From NCBI GenBank assembly GCA_905221605.1, contig CAJNDS010001107.1, forward strand, positions 1 to 34,427: 34,427 nucleotides of DNA, written 5' to 3'. Source of the stretch: Symbiodinium natans. Lineage: Eukaryota; Sar; Dinophyceae; Suessiales; Symbiodiniaceae. Under the pieces are notes generated by a model. The model ran no database searches and was not told the DNA's origin. It saw only the letters and a list, made by a program, of their open reading frames with translations. The position numbers were made by a program, and so were the translations under genes. This document shows positions 20,513 through 28,882 of this stretch, piece by piece (positions within the stretch are counted from its first letter, which is position 1; every line of letters starts with the position of its first letter).

Positions 20513-21085
20513 AACTCGAGCCGTGGGGTCGCCTCCAAAGGTTTCGGGATGTAAGGTACTGTTCTATGTACTCCTTGGTTTTGCTGTACGTGTCCAAAGT
20601 GTTGTTATGCAAGAAAATCATCTGCTGAATTTCCTTTGGGGCAACATGAACCAAAACGCTCAGCTTATCGTCGGGTTCTACTTTTCGATTCTGCTTTTCA
20701 AACTCGTCCATCTCAGCCTCCCACTGGTGAAAGGCTTCAGACCATTTGTTGATGTCACTTGGGAATTGAGGGTTCATGAGATGTCTTCTCCACACCGGGC
20801 TCTTCGTTCGGTTGCTCGGCTCGTTTGTCTTACTCAGCACGCGCCACACCTCCAGCCCATTTCCGTCAGGAACCTGAGTGATCAGCTGCTGAGTCTGCTC
20901 AGAACAGTAACCGACAAGAATCGCACACAACGCTTGACTCAATTGCAAATCTTCAGAGTGACATCATCACTGTCATGGTCAATGCTCTCTTTCTGCTTGC
21001 TTGCCTAGTTCAACAAACCAGGGTACTTGTCATGTATGGTTCCTAGCCAAGACAGAAAATCGAAATTCAAACGATCCAGATATTC
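20476..21085 (-). pseudogene. copia gag, C-terminal part (capsid-like)
   Basis: Gag resumes here after the LINE insertion. The first stretch (EYLDRLNFDFLSWLG...KYPGLLN, then ASKQKESIDH) is interrupted by a TAG at 21005-21007 and shifts frame at about 20945-20970. The second stretch (LSQALCAILVGYC, VPDGNGLEVWRVL, LMNPQFPSDINKW, VLVHVAPKEIQQMI, YIEQYLTSRN) follows the usual helical layout of copia gag (retrotran_gag/UBN2-type) proteins, including the PDGNGxExWR block. This part assembles the particle shell. Whether the TAG replaces a Gln cannot be settled, although neighbouring residues (LLN-stop-ASKQ) suggest it. Confidence 0.82.
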
Positions 21086-21097
21086 CTGTATACATGC

Positions 21098-22262
21098 CAG
21101 GGTGCAAGAGACTTCTGCTCCCAAAAGCACCAATTAAGAAATGAAGTGAAACCTGTAACCTGAGTTTTTGATTCTTCCATTCTGAAACCGAGAGAATCCC
21201 TTATAAGGGAAAAGAACATCCACTCACGAAATCCCACAGTGAAACAAGCCACGCTTGGGCAATGCACCCGCCACCACCCCCAATTAAGGGAAGATGTCAG
21301 TGGATCGGAGACACCAAAACAACGAAAGAGGGATTCTCCCAAAATGAAGAAAAGAGACTTCTGCTCTAATCCATGAATTCAGAAACTAAGTCGAGCTCAT
21401 TCCTATCAAATGGGATATCAAGGATTCACTGGCAAGTTCAGTCGTAGATCAATAGACCATTCCATCCATCTGCGCGGGGGAGTCCTGATCATGTCTCCGA
21501 ATATATTTGGAGGAATTGGATGGAACGATCCCACGTGGATTGCGAGCCCTTGTTTCCATCTCTAGCTCGTTGTAAGCAAATGTGTCCGTGTTGCTGAAGA
21601 ATGAAAGAGATGCGCTGTCTCAAGAGTTGACCCGTCGACCCCGGTTTACGCAGAAGATTGTCGTCGGCTGCCCGACAAAGTGATGTCAAAAGACGATCCC
21701 CTTCCGGCTCCAAACCTCCCGAATGTTCAAAGATCAATGGTTCAAATCCTACGCCCTGAGCATGACATCTCTGAGCTGTCGCACGATCTCTACGCTTGTT
21801 CTCCGCCCGAGCTTTGGCAGCCGACAAACTTTCACGTCCCAGATCCGATGACCGAAAAGGAGAAACAATCGAGATATCAAGGGCAATCTTCGGCATCAGA
21901 CCCCACACAGATTGCCTACAAAGAGCAGTGGGGACAGTCAAGATATCCGCCGGGCGTTGAGCAGTCAAGTCAGGGAGAAGATGATTGGGTTCCAATTTGC
22001 ACTGTAATTTCCCTCCCTGAAGAGTTCGATAAATTTCGTCCCGAATCATATTATGCAGGACCGTTTTTCCTCCAAGCATATGACAAGCGAGCGTGTGGTG
22101 TCCAAAAGAATCCTGAGATTGGGGGCATCGTGGACATGCCGTATCGCCTTCAAATACCTGTCTGCCAAGTCGCATAGAAAGAATATCGTGGAATGCAACA
22201 TTAGACAAATATGTATCAAAGGCATGGCTTGGGATAGCTCGAACCCATCCATCCGCCCATGG
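21098..22262 (-). mobile_element. LINE 3' fragment inserted in copia gag (copy 1)
   Basis: Gag reads WERWKHIF up to about 22263 and resumes with EYLDRLNFDF at 21085; between them lies unrelated sequence coding for a LINE C-terminus plus a 3' tail of about 390 bp. The 5' end is truncated, as is usual for LINE insertions. The tail contains two copies of a GAGCAGAAGTCTCTT motif (near 21350 and 21110, minus strand) and the ATTGGGGGTGGTGGCGGG landmark. No convincing target-site duplication was found. Positions 21099-21830 match 23946-24674 closely, at about 98 percent by eye with small indels. Confidence 0.8.
21489..22262 (-). pseudogene. LINE C-terminus: CCHC motif and restriction-like endonuclease
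   Basis: Open frame continuous with the gag residues upstream (numbering below starts at the GTG at 22340; the LINE part starts at about residue 27). GWVRAIPSHAFDTYLSN and HDILSMRLG resemble the region after the LINE reverse transcriptase. C69, C72, H81 and C86 (CPRC...GHHTLAC) fit the C-x2-C-x8-H-x4-C motif of R2-type LINEs. RPADIL followed by ALDISIVSP fits the PD...D core of their restriction-like endonuclease, although the family's PD reads PAD here. VGFEPLIFEHSGGLEPEGD and LRQRISFILQQH are widespread in LINE C-termini. The endonuclease would nick target DNA to prime reverse transcription. The RT domain itself is missing, so this is a dead 5'-truncated copy. Confidence 0.78.
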
Positions 22263-22499
22263 AAAAATATGCTTCCACCGCTCCCAGTCTTCTTTTCGAC
22301 CGGAGAAAGATGGGGGTTTGGGAATGTTCCTTGGATCCACCAGTCGCCCCCCGGGTCTCTCCTGCTTCTTGAGCTCGAGTAGCTCAGCTTGCTGTTTGGT
22401 GATTTCTGCCTGTTACCTAACAATTTGCTCACTCTGCTCCATTAAACGCGCGCCCATTTCAGCCATTTGTTGCTGCATCTGCACCAGTTGTTGTTCCAT
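22263..22499 (-). pseudogene. copia gag, N-terminal part
   Basis: Begins at the ATG at 22497-22499. Residues 1-28 are Gln/Met/Glu-rich (MEQQLVQMQQQMAEMGARLM) and look like a coiled coil. A TAA at 22413-22415 interrupts the coil (SEQIVR-stop-QAEITKQQ), probably in place of a Gln. PRNIPKPPSFSGRKEDWERW is the N-terminal signature of copia gag (KPPxFSGxxxDWxxW). The frame runs into the LINE fragment after WKHIF. The start is chosen because a candidate splice acceptor lies directly upstream and coiled-coil starts are usual for gag of this type. Confidence 0.8.
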
Positions 22500-22511
22500 A
22501 GCTCTCAGTGC

Positions 22512-22593
22512 CTAGAAAGGTGAAAGGGAAAACTTGGAAAACCAAATCAAAGGGAAAATGAATTTGTACAGAACTATACACCGATCTACTCAC
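22512..22593 (-). other. Candidate 82-bp intron in copia 5' region
   Basis: The minus strand has GTGAGTAG at 22593-22586 and, after a pyrimidine-rich stretch, TTTCACCTTTCTAG ending at 22512. These are good donor and acceptor consensus sequences, placed between the upstream ORF and the gag ATG. Splicing would not fuse the upstream ORF to gag in frame, so if real it would lie in the leader or link spliced forms. There is no transcript evidence. Confidence 0.4.
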
Positions 22594-22617
22594 GACCGTG
22601 CGCGGTAGCTCCCGCAG

Positions 22618-23625
22618 TCAATGGGGGTCTCTTCCCCACCTGCGTTCCCTCCAAGTCTCGGTCTCCCGCCAGTTGTCCCAGTCACCACGCTGCCACCTGT
22701 AGTTGGCGTGGTACGGCTGGTAGCGCTCCCACTGCTCGTTCCTGCGAGTCTCGTCTCTCCTCCAGATGTCGTTGCCGGCCCTGGAGTTGTACCACGAGGA
22801 CGATCCTGCCGAGGTTGCTGTTGCACGGCTTGTGTCCTCTGTCACCGAAAGGTGCGTCATTGAGGACTCAGGTTCCTCTTCCACCTGGACCTCAACCTCC
22901 TCGTCGGAACTGTAGTACACGCTGGTGGCAGGATGAGTTGGAGCGACTGACTCGAACTCTGTTGTTGGTGCGTGGGAAAGCGTCGGCGCTTCCTCCACAC
23001 TTTGTCTCTCCGATCCCTGTCGGTGAGTTACCGCACTTGTGCTTGACGAGGAACTGGGGGTAGGTCCTGCTGCCACGCGTCGAACAGCCTCGTCCCTCGC
23101 AAAGCTTGCCCTTGCCTGCTTTCCAGGTCTGTCCTCCAGAAAGCGTTGAGCAAAAGGGGTACCTTTGAAAATTGCGTCCCGTGCTTGCTGAGCACGGCGG
23201 TAATTTACCGAAGCTTTGTTCCTAGGCTCAAGCCCCGTCCACAGTGACCTCTCGTCACCCACGAACTCCCTCGCCTCAGGGATCGCGGCCAGGTTTTGCT
23301 GGCTTCCACCCTGCAAGGCAAGTCCCTCCAGGTAGCTGAGGTTCAACGCGGGAGCAGCTCTGGTTTCACGCGCCTCGGGCTGCTCCTGTCCTTGTTCCAA
23401 GGCTACCTCTTCGTTGTCCGCCTCCCTCTGCAGGCGTCTTGCTAGGCCACGAGCAAGTCGGCGTGCTATGGCCTCAGGGGATCTCGTGCTCTCCCCTTTT
23501 TCCTTTCCACCACCTTTTTCCCGTCTCTGCAGGATTGACCGGGTCCTACACACGGACCTCGGGAACGGAGCTGCAGCACCCCTAAAGGGGGTTATGCGGT
23601 AGCTCCCGCCTTTCAGGGGTTGCAC
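22618..23625 (-). CDS. Arg/Glu-rich ORF upstream of copia gag
   Basis: A 335-codon uninterrupted frame between the primer-binding site and gag, the longest intact frame in the 5' part of the element. The N-terminal third is very basic (RRLARGLARRLQREADNE near residues 54-72). The middle is Ala/Glu/Gln-rich, then Ser/Thr-rich (TPSSSSSTSAV), with an acidic patch (SDEEVEVQVEEEPESS). The C-terminus is rich in Trp and Arg (RETETWRERRWGRD). No known domain is recognised. It stays open over 1 kb while gag and pol are broken. It could be an extra 5' ORF of the element, part of the host transcript captured by it, or a chance frame in GC-rich leader DNA. It overlaps a shorter frame (22590-22826) that I regard as a shadow. 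Confidence 0.45.
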   Translation of the reverse strand: MQPLKGGSYRITPFRGAAAPFPRSVCRTRSILQRREKGGGKEKGESTRSPEAIARRLARGLARRLQREADNEEVALEQGQEQPEARETRAAPALNLSYLEGLALQGGSQQNLAAIPEAREFVGDERSLWTGLEPRNKASVNYRRAQQARDAIFKGTPFAQRFLEDRPGKQARASFARDEAVRRVAAGPTPSSSSSTSAVTHRQGSERQSVEEAPTLSHAPTTEFESVAPTHPATSVYYSSDEEVEVQVEEEPESSMTHLSVTEDTSRATATSAGSSSWYNSRAGNDIWRRDETRRNEQWERYQPYHANYRWQRGDWDNWRETETWRERRWGRDPH

Positions 23626-23660
23626 CCCTTAGTAAGTCTCGGAGCCCTGGCTGCCGACCA

Positions 23661-23675
23661 GGAGCTCCGCTACCA
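23661..23675 (-). promoter_or_regulatory. Primer-binding site (initiator-Met-tRNA-like)
   Basis: Directly inside the 5' LTR the minus strand reads TGGTAGCGGAGCTCC. It starts with TGG, as expected for pairing with the CCA end of a tRNA. It matches the complement of eukaryotic initiator methionine tRNA (TGGTAGCAGAGG) at most positions. This is where reverse transcription would start. Confidence 0.75.
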
Positions 23676-23800
23676 TGCGCGGGGTGCTAAACTCACAAAA
23701 GCTCGGACTTTTAAGCCAACACAGGGCTGCAGTGTTAACACGTATTGGGCTCAAATCCTACTCAAGGGAAAGGCTGCACAAACACTGTACTATCTGCGCA
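23676..23800 (-). repeat. 5' LTR of copia element (125 bp)
   Basis: Upstream LTR in the element's orientation, 121 of 125 positions identical to 15279-15403, with TGCGC/GCGCA ends. Differences are one A/G near the end, two in AATAT/AACAC, and one A/C in AAATACT/AAATCCT. Confidence 0.93.
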
Positions 23801-23805
23801 AAAAA
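23801..23805. repeat. Target-site duplication, right copy (AAAAA)
   Basis: Pairs with 15274-15278. Joining the flanks at this site restores similarity to the intact LINE tail (CCCAAAATGAAGAAA near 24182-24196), which independently confirms the insertion point. Confidence 0.75.
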
Positions 23806-23945
23806 TGAAACGAAATCTCTCTAAAATGATTTCCTCGAATCCATTATCTTCCAAAATATTGTATCATCCGATTCATTCTATTCGTCCCCAACGGCCGCCC
23901 GATGAATGAGTCCCTCATCCAAAACAATCCCATGGGCCGCGTCTT
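23806..23945. other. Continuation of the decayed LINE tail and junction to copy 2
   Basis: The first part (ATGAAACGAAATCTCTCTAA... to about 23850) continues the decayed LINE tail that ends at 15273. The rest, including the GC-rich ACGGCCGCCCGATGAATGAG stretch, is not recognised and leads to LINE copy 2. Confidence 0.45.
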
Positions 23946-24675
23946 CAGGGTGCAAGAGACTTCTGCTCCCAAAAGCACCAATTAAGAAATGAAGGGAAAC
24001 CTGAGTTTTTGATTCTTCCATTCTGAAACCGAGAGAATCCCATACTAGGGAAAAGAACATCCACTCACGAAATCTCACAGTGAAACAAGCCACGCTTGGG
24101 CAATGCACCCCCCGCCACCACCCCCAATTAAGGGAAGACGTCAGTGGATCGGAGACACCAAAACAACGAAAGAGGGATTCTCCCAAAATGAAGAAAAGAG
24201 ACTTCTGCTCTAATCCATGAATTCAGAAACTAAGTCGAATTCATTCCTATCAAATGGGATATCAAGGATTCACTGGCAAGTTCAGTCGTAGATGAATGGA
24301 CCATTCCATCCATCTGCGCGGGGGAGTCCTGATCATGTCTCCGAATATATTTGGAGGAATTGGATGGAACGATCCCACATGGATTGCGAGCCCTTGTTTC
24401 CATCTCTAGCTCGCTGTAAGCAAATGTGTCCGTGTTGCTGAAGAATGAAAGAGATGCGCTGTCTCAAGAGTTGACCCGTCGACCCCGGTTTACGCAGAAG
24501 ATTGTCGTCGGCTGCCCGACAAAGTGATGTCAAAAGACGATCCCCTTCCGGCTCCAAACCTCCCGAATGTTCAAAGATCAATGGTTCAAATCCTACGCCC
24601 TGAGCATGACATCTCTGAGCTGTCGCACGATCTCTACGCTTGTTCTCCGCCCGAGCTTTGGCAGCCGACAAACTT
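23946..24675 (-). mobile_element. LINE 3' fragment, copy 2
   Basis: Nearly identical to 21099-21830, with the same landmark order: GGTGCAAGAGACTTCTGCTC, CCACCACCCCCAATTAAGGG, and GACCCGTCGACCCCGG. It keeps the last part of the coding region and the 3' tail, but its 5' junction differs from copy 1: similarity stops at GCAGCCGACAAACTT. The high similarity means both copies spread recently compared with the decayed copies around them. Confidence 0.85.
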
Positions 24676-24803
24676 GAATGACGAATGCCATGATCCTGCG
24701 GGGGCGGCCAATCGATCTGACATAATAAAAAGATCAATAGAGAAATCACGAGGTCATCTTTCGATATATTTCTATTCTTTTCATCGATGTCTCGTCCCGC
24801 CAA
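24333..24803 (-). pseudogene. LINE C-terminal frame, copy 2
   Basis: The 156-codon frame shares SLSAAKARAENKRRDRA through the end (QFLQIYSET) with copy 1, including VGFEPLIFEHSGGLEPEGD and LRQRISFILQQH. The preceding residues (from the start to about GIRHS) come from unrelated AT-rich DNA. The CCHC motif and the endonuclease core are therefore absent and the frame is a fragment without function. Confidence 0.75.
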
Positions 24804-25173
24804 TATGATTGGCGCTGTTTCTGCAAGGTCATGTGCAAGCTTCGTTGAAGATCAACCGGAATTCGAATTTTCAAGAATAGTTGGGTCATTTGATTTCGAA
24901 TTATAGAGGGAATTCCATAGGACCATCGAAATTCAAAGAATGCTTCGGATGGGATATTTAATGGATCCTAACGATATCATAATCTTCTTGGATTTATGAG
25001 TGTGATTCATGAATATTCTCTTTCTTTCGAATTCCTTGCAAGATGTCCCTCACGCAGGATCATGGATCGAACCTAACTTCTGGATATGATGGATATCCGG
25101 ATGATATTGGATCAATCATGGATCGGGTACTTACTACGTGCGTCCTGGCTCTGTACGTTCGTCTTCTCGAACT

Positions 25174-25260
25174 CACGTCGGTGCAAGAGATTTGTGCTCT
25201 CAAAAGCACCAATTCACTACGAAATCTCAAATGAAAGGGAATCTCCATCCACGAGAGTAA
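25174..25260 (-). pseudogene. Decayed LINE tail piece
   Basis: GTGCAAGAGATTTGTGCTCTCAAAAGCACCAATTCACTACG is a diverged form of the LINE tail end at 21102-21140, in the same orientation. A further weak AGACTTTTGCTTCTC match follows near 25293. Confidence 0.6.
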
Positions 25261-25554
25261 GAAGAAGAGACCCTACATCAAAGCAGAGTGAAAGAAGACT
25301 TTTGCTTCTCTCACCATTGCGCACAATCAAAGATAGGATCCTAGTTCCAAATATGAACCGAAGATCCATGATGAGATTGCTCAAAGCACAAAGAAAGCAC
25401 GAAGCAAATAGCAGTGCCTTCCAGCAATGAAACGAAGAATATATATGATGGATATTTGTATAAAGTCACGCTTTGTATCATCGGGACATTTTTTATTTTC
25501 GGTGATTTGTCTTTTTTTGATTCATTATATTTGGAAATCTTCGAATCTATTCTT

Positions 25555-25650
25555 TCGTCTTTCTGGGATGCCTCGAATTGGGGGTGGTGGCAGGCTTTTA
25601 AGCACGTCGAGGCGTCTTGGAAAATTGGAAATTCTTCTTATTTACGTTGA
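25555..25650 (+). pseudogene. Decayed LINE tail piece, opposite orientation
   Basis: TTTCGTCTTTCTGGGATGCC followed by AATTGGGGGTGGTGGCAGGC corresponds to the reverse complement of 21240-21330, so this piece lies on the plus strand. It resembles the piece at 26757-26850 more closely than it resembles copies 1 and 2. Confidence 0.6.
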
Positions 25651-25874
25651 CTATGATATCCTTCCTTCTTTTTTATGTGGTTATGGATTCCCTTTCATTT
25701 GTTTGGGCGCACATGCCGCTTGGGCTATATATATCATTTATATTTCTGGATTCTCTGACGACTTGATGGAATTCGAATTTTGAGATCCCTTTCTGATTAT
25801 TCCGAGGATTGATCCATCCTCGAATCATGAATATGATAGAATAATATCAATAATTTCTATCCATCATTGCCCAA

Positions 25875-25990
25875 GCCTCCCGAAAATTCAAATATAATCG
25901 GCTCGTTTCCTGGATTCGCAACCTTGTAACGCTCCCCAATAACTCTGAACCATCGCTTAGATTTAACATCCGCTATGGACAACACCATCC
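25875..25990 (-). pseudogene. Decayed LINE coding piece
   Basis: GCCTCCCGAAAATTCAAATATAATCGGCTC resembles 21715-21745 of copy 1 (CTCCCGAATGTTCAAAGATC). The frame is lost. A weak GGAGCATAAGTCTCCT motif near 26048 may be a tail remnant. Confidence 0.45.
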
Positions 25991-26586
25991 TTGCAGAAGA
26001 AGAGAGATTAAATGCAAGGAATGGAGATACTATCGCGAAGATTATTGGAGCATAAGTCTCCTCGTTCTTTTCGATCTTGTATTGATCGAATGTAGGGTCA
26101 CGAATCAGGATTAATTAGTATTTTGGGGAGCAGAAACCTCTCATATTATTCGTAGAAATTATCTGAACTATATCTTCCCCATATGTCTGGAATCTCTAGA
26201 GATTCTTAATTGTCGCTTTTGAGCGTAGAAATCATTCATCCCGTCTCCAAATTAAATCCATAATCCATCATCACGATGATGATGGTCCTTTTGCCCCTCG
26301 TGCAGACATTGAGATATTTCTCCATTTTCCTAGCGCGAAATCGAATGCCAAATTGGAGAGTTTTTGTCGAATAGATGATATTAGGGATGGATTAGAGATC
26401 ATAAAAATTGATATCCGATCGAAAAGAAACATCTGATGATAGAAATTCTGGAATCTCCAATCTGGACTCCATATCCGCGGCGGAGGTATATCGATGCACA
26501 ATATTTCGGATATCGTTATTCATCAATTATTTCTGGTCCGCAACCATATATACCCTTAGGAAGAATGAGGATATGATTATTATTTC

Positions 26587-26700
26587 TCCGAAAATCGGTA
26601 GCCCAAGCACGAAAAATATCGTGCAACGTTCCATTCTATAAAAATATGATCTGGATAAGATTAGGAGTGGCTCGCAATCATCCATCCGCCCATGATGTTG
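26587..26700 (-). pseudogene. Decayed LINE coding piece near its 5' truncation region
   Basis: AAAAATATCGTGCAACGTTC and GGCTCGCAATCATCCATCCG correspond to 22178-22262 of copy 1 (AGAATATCGTGGAATGCAAC ... ATCCATCCGCCCATG). Translated on the minus strand it keeps a faint trace of the region before the CCHC motif. Similarity ends near the same CCGCCCATG as in copy 1. Confidence 0.55.
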
Positions 26701-26756
26701 CGAACGCTCGGCAATCATATTTGGTCAAAAATCTCAATCTATTCAAATATAATCTT

Positions 26757-26960
26757 TCGTTTTTCGTCTTTCTGGGACGCCTCTTTGATTGGGGGTGGTG
26801 GCGGGCCTTTGTGCACGTCGAGGTGTCTTTGAGAATACGAAATTTTGGTTATTTGGTTTCGTTTCTAGATCCAGAATATGTGGACGTAGAAGCCGTCGTA
26901 TTCTCTTAGAATTATCTCTCTTTTCTTAATTGATGTTTTTAGGAGTAGAAGTCTCTTTAC
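26757..26960 (+). pseudogene. Decayed LINE tail piece, plus orientation
   Basis: TTTTTCGTCTTTCTGGGACG, GATTGGGGGTGGTGGCGGGC and, further on, TTAATTGATGTTTTTAGGAG with AGAAGTCTCTTTACG follow the order of the LINE tail, here on the plus strand. It is diverged, with AT-directed changes, and non-coding. Confidence 0.6.
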
Positions 26961-27200
26961 GTCCTAGAAAATTGAAATTTCTCATATGACCTTTCTTAAT
27001 ATTGAAATTTATATCTCCTATTAAGAATAGGTTTTTTATCTTTTTCATGAACTAGCAATATCATATAATGAAAATCGTAAAGAAAAATCCTTATAATAAG
27101 AAGATATTTCTTTGAATTACATGTTTCTAGATTATTCTATTTTTCTAGGCTTAGAATTATTGAATATGACCTCCTAAATATGAATCATCTTTAAATTAAA

Positions 27201-27480
27201 TATAAAATAAATGGCTATGGGGTCCGGCGTGGTCGGGTGAAAATGAATTAAATAATAAAGGAGGGGGGAGGGGGGGACCGGGACGATATTTTTTTCAAGG
27301 TTTTCTATATCTTTTCTCTTATATTCTTTTTGATTTATCTTCTTTCTTTTAATTCTAGAGTTTTTTAAGGTTTTTCCATATCTATTTCTTTTAATCGTCT
27401 TTTAACCTACCTTCTTTGTCTTATATCTACGATTTTATAAGATTTCGTTTCTTCCATATTCTTATATTCTTTGGCTGATA
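27201..27480. other. Low-complexity G-rich then T-rich spacer
   Basis: A short G-rich stretch (about 27261-27282) is followed by pyrimidine-rich sequence with two related halves (TTTTCTATATCTTTTCTC and TTTTCCATATCTATTTC). No gene is seen. Confidence 0.5.
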
Positions 27481-28240
27481 GAGATCTTAAATCCGAGGCC
27501 AAAGATCAAATCAAAATCAGAGACCAAGGATAGAGATCCTCAAATAAACAATCAGAGATAGAGATCAGAAGATAGAAATCATAAATCCGAGGTCAAAGAC
27601 CCAATGAGAGCCAGAGACCAGAAGGCAGGGATTACAAATCCGAGGTCAAAGACCACATAAGAGCCAGAGATCAGAATTCAGAGATCCAAAATCCGAGATC
27701 AAAGACCAAATCAAAATCAGAGATCAAGGATAGAGATCGCAAATCCGAGATCAAAGGTCAAATCCAAATAAGAAATAAGAGTTAGAGACCAGAAGGCAGA
27801 GATCATAAATCCGAGAATAAACGCCCAATAAGAATCAGAGACCAGAAGATAAAAATAGAAATCATAAATCCGAGGTCAAAGGCCAAATAAGAGCCAGAGA
27901 CTAAAAGATAGAGATCATAAATCCGATATCAAAGACCAAATCAAAATCAGAGACCAAAGGATAGAGATCCTCAAATAAATAAGGAATAAGAGCCAGAGAT
28001 CAGAAGGCAGAGATCATAAATCCGAGATCAAAGGTCCAATAAGAGCCAGAGCCCAGAAGACAGAGATCCCAAATCCGAGGTCAAAGGTCCAATAAGAGTC
28101 AAAGACCAAAAGGCAGAGATCATAAATACGAGGAGGCCAAAGGCCAAATCAAAACCAGAGATCAAAAAATAGAGATCATAAATCCGAGGTCAAAGACCAA
28201 ATAAGAATCAGAGATCACAAATCCGTTTGTGACGGGCGTA
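27481..28240. repeat. Purine-rich ~50-60 bp tandem repeat
   Basis: About 14 irregular copies of a unit containing AAATCCGAGGTCAAAGACCA, then AATAAGAGCCAGAGA and a variable CAGAAGGCAGAGATCAT. The anchor AAATCCGAG recurs near 27491, 27589, 27637, 27689, 27742, 27807, 27867, 27922, 28018, 28072, 28126, 28181 and 28229. Spacing varies from about 48 to 65 bp, with some skipped units. Confidence 0.88.
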
Positions 28241-28299
28241 GTGCCAGAAGTATTGGATTTTAGTAAAACTAAATAAATATAAGAAGAAATATTTTAAAA

Positions 28300-28552
28300 A
28301 AAAATAAATGGGGAATACAAGAAAAATACGAGCGCAGAAAAGCCAGTCGAACAAAGTGCAAGAAAAACACAAGAAAATTACCAAAAAAATACAAGCAACT
28401 TACAAGACAATACAAGAAAAACACAAAAAAAACACAAGAAAAACACAAGAAATATACAAGAAAAATAAAAGAAAAACACAAGGAACATACAAGAAAATTA
28501 CAAGAAAAATGCAAGCAAAGTACAAGAAAAACACAAGAGCAAATACAAGAAG
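28300..28552. repeat. A-rich short tandem repeat (ACAAGAAAAA-type)
   Basis: Degenerate repeats of an 11-bp-like ACAAGAAAAAC/T unit. The T-rich stretches at 28562-28676 and 29162-29215 are roughly the reverse complement of this sequence (TTTTTCGTGTT, CTTGTGTTT). Confidence 0.8.
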
Positions 28553-28848
28553 GGGGGGGGGGCCTTGTGTTTCTGTCGTATTTTTTCCGTGTTTTTCGCG
28601 TGTTTTTTTCCGTGTTTTTCCGTGTTTTTTCGTGTTTTTTTCGTGTTTTTGCCGTGTTTTTTTCGTGTTTTTTCGTGGGGGGGCTGGGGGGGGGCGGGGG
28701 GGTGGGGCGGGGGGGGGCGGGGGGGGCTTGGGGGGGGGGGGGGTGGTGGTTGGGGGGGGGGGGGGGGGGTGGGCGTGGGGGGGGGTCGGGGGTGGGGGGG
28801 GGGGGGGGGGGGGGGGCGGGGGGGGGGGGCGTGGGGTGGGGGGGGGAT

Positions 28849-28882
<34 letters not shown>

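Larger units (their letters stand above)
15279..23800 (-). mobile_element. Complete but degenerate Ty1/copia LTR retrotransposon
   Basis: An 8522-bp element on the minus strand with paired 125-bp LTRs, TGCGC/GCGCA ends, a 5-bp flanking duplication, a primer-binding site and a polypurine tract. The internal order is gag, zinc knuckle, aspartic protease, integrase, reverse transcriptase, RNase H. Integrase before reverse transcriptase is the diagnostic order for Ty1/copia (Pseudoviridae-type). The LTRs differ at four of 125 positions, so insertion is not very recent. The frame is broken by stops at 22413-22415, 21005-21007, 19253-19255, 19148-19150 and 16806-16808, by shifts near 20945-20970, 20471-20475, 18946-18951, 18851-18855 and about 17850, and by a LINE fragment within gag. 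Removing that fragment leaves about 7.35 kb. Confidence 0.93.
24676..27200. other. AT-rich island built of decayed LINE pieces
   Basis: About 2.5 kb of AT-rich DNA without a convincing gene. Landmarks of the LINE tail and coding region recur in weakened form on both strands, e.g. GTGCAAGAGATTTGTGCTCT (25182), GGGGGTGGTGGCAGGC (25580), CCTCCCGAAAATTCAAA (25876) and ATCCATCCGCCCATG (26681). Short frames reflect chance in AT-rich DNA or remnants of the LINE. Confidence 0.6.

Noticed and set aside
15777-21008. Plus-strand frames of 90-279 codons opposite copia gag and pol
   Set aside because: Antisense shadows of recognisable minus-strand domains; the longest (20169-21008) is the complement of the Gly/Lys-rich nucleocapsid region.
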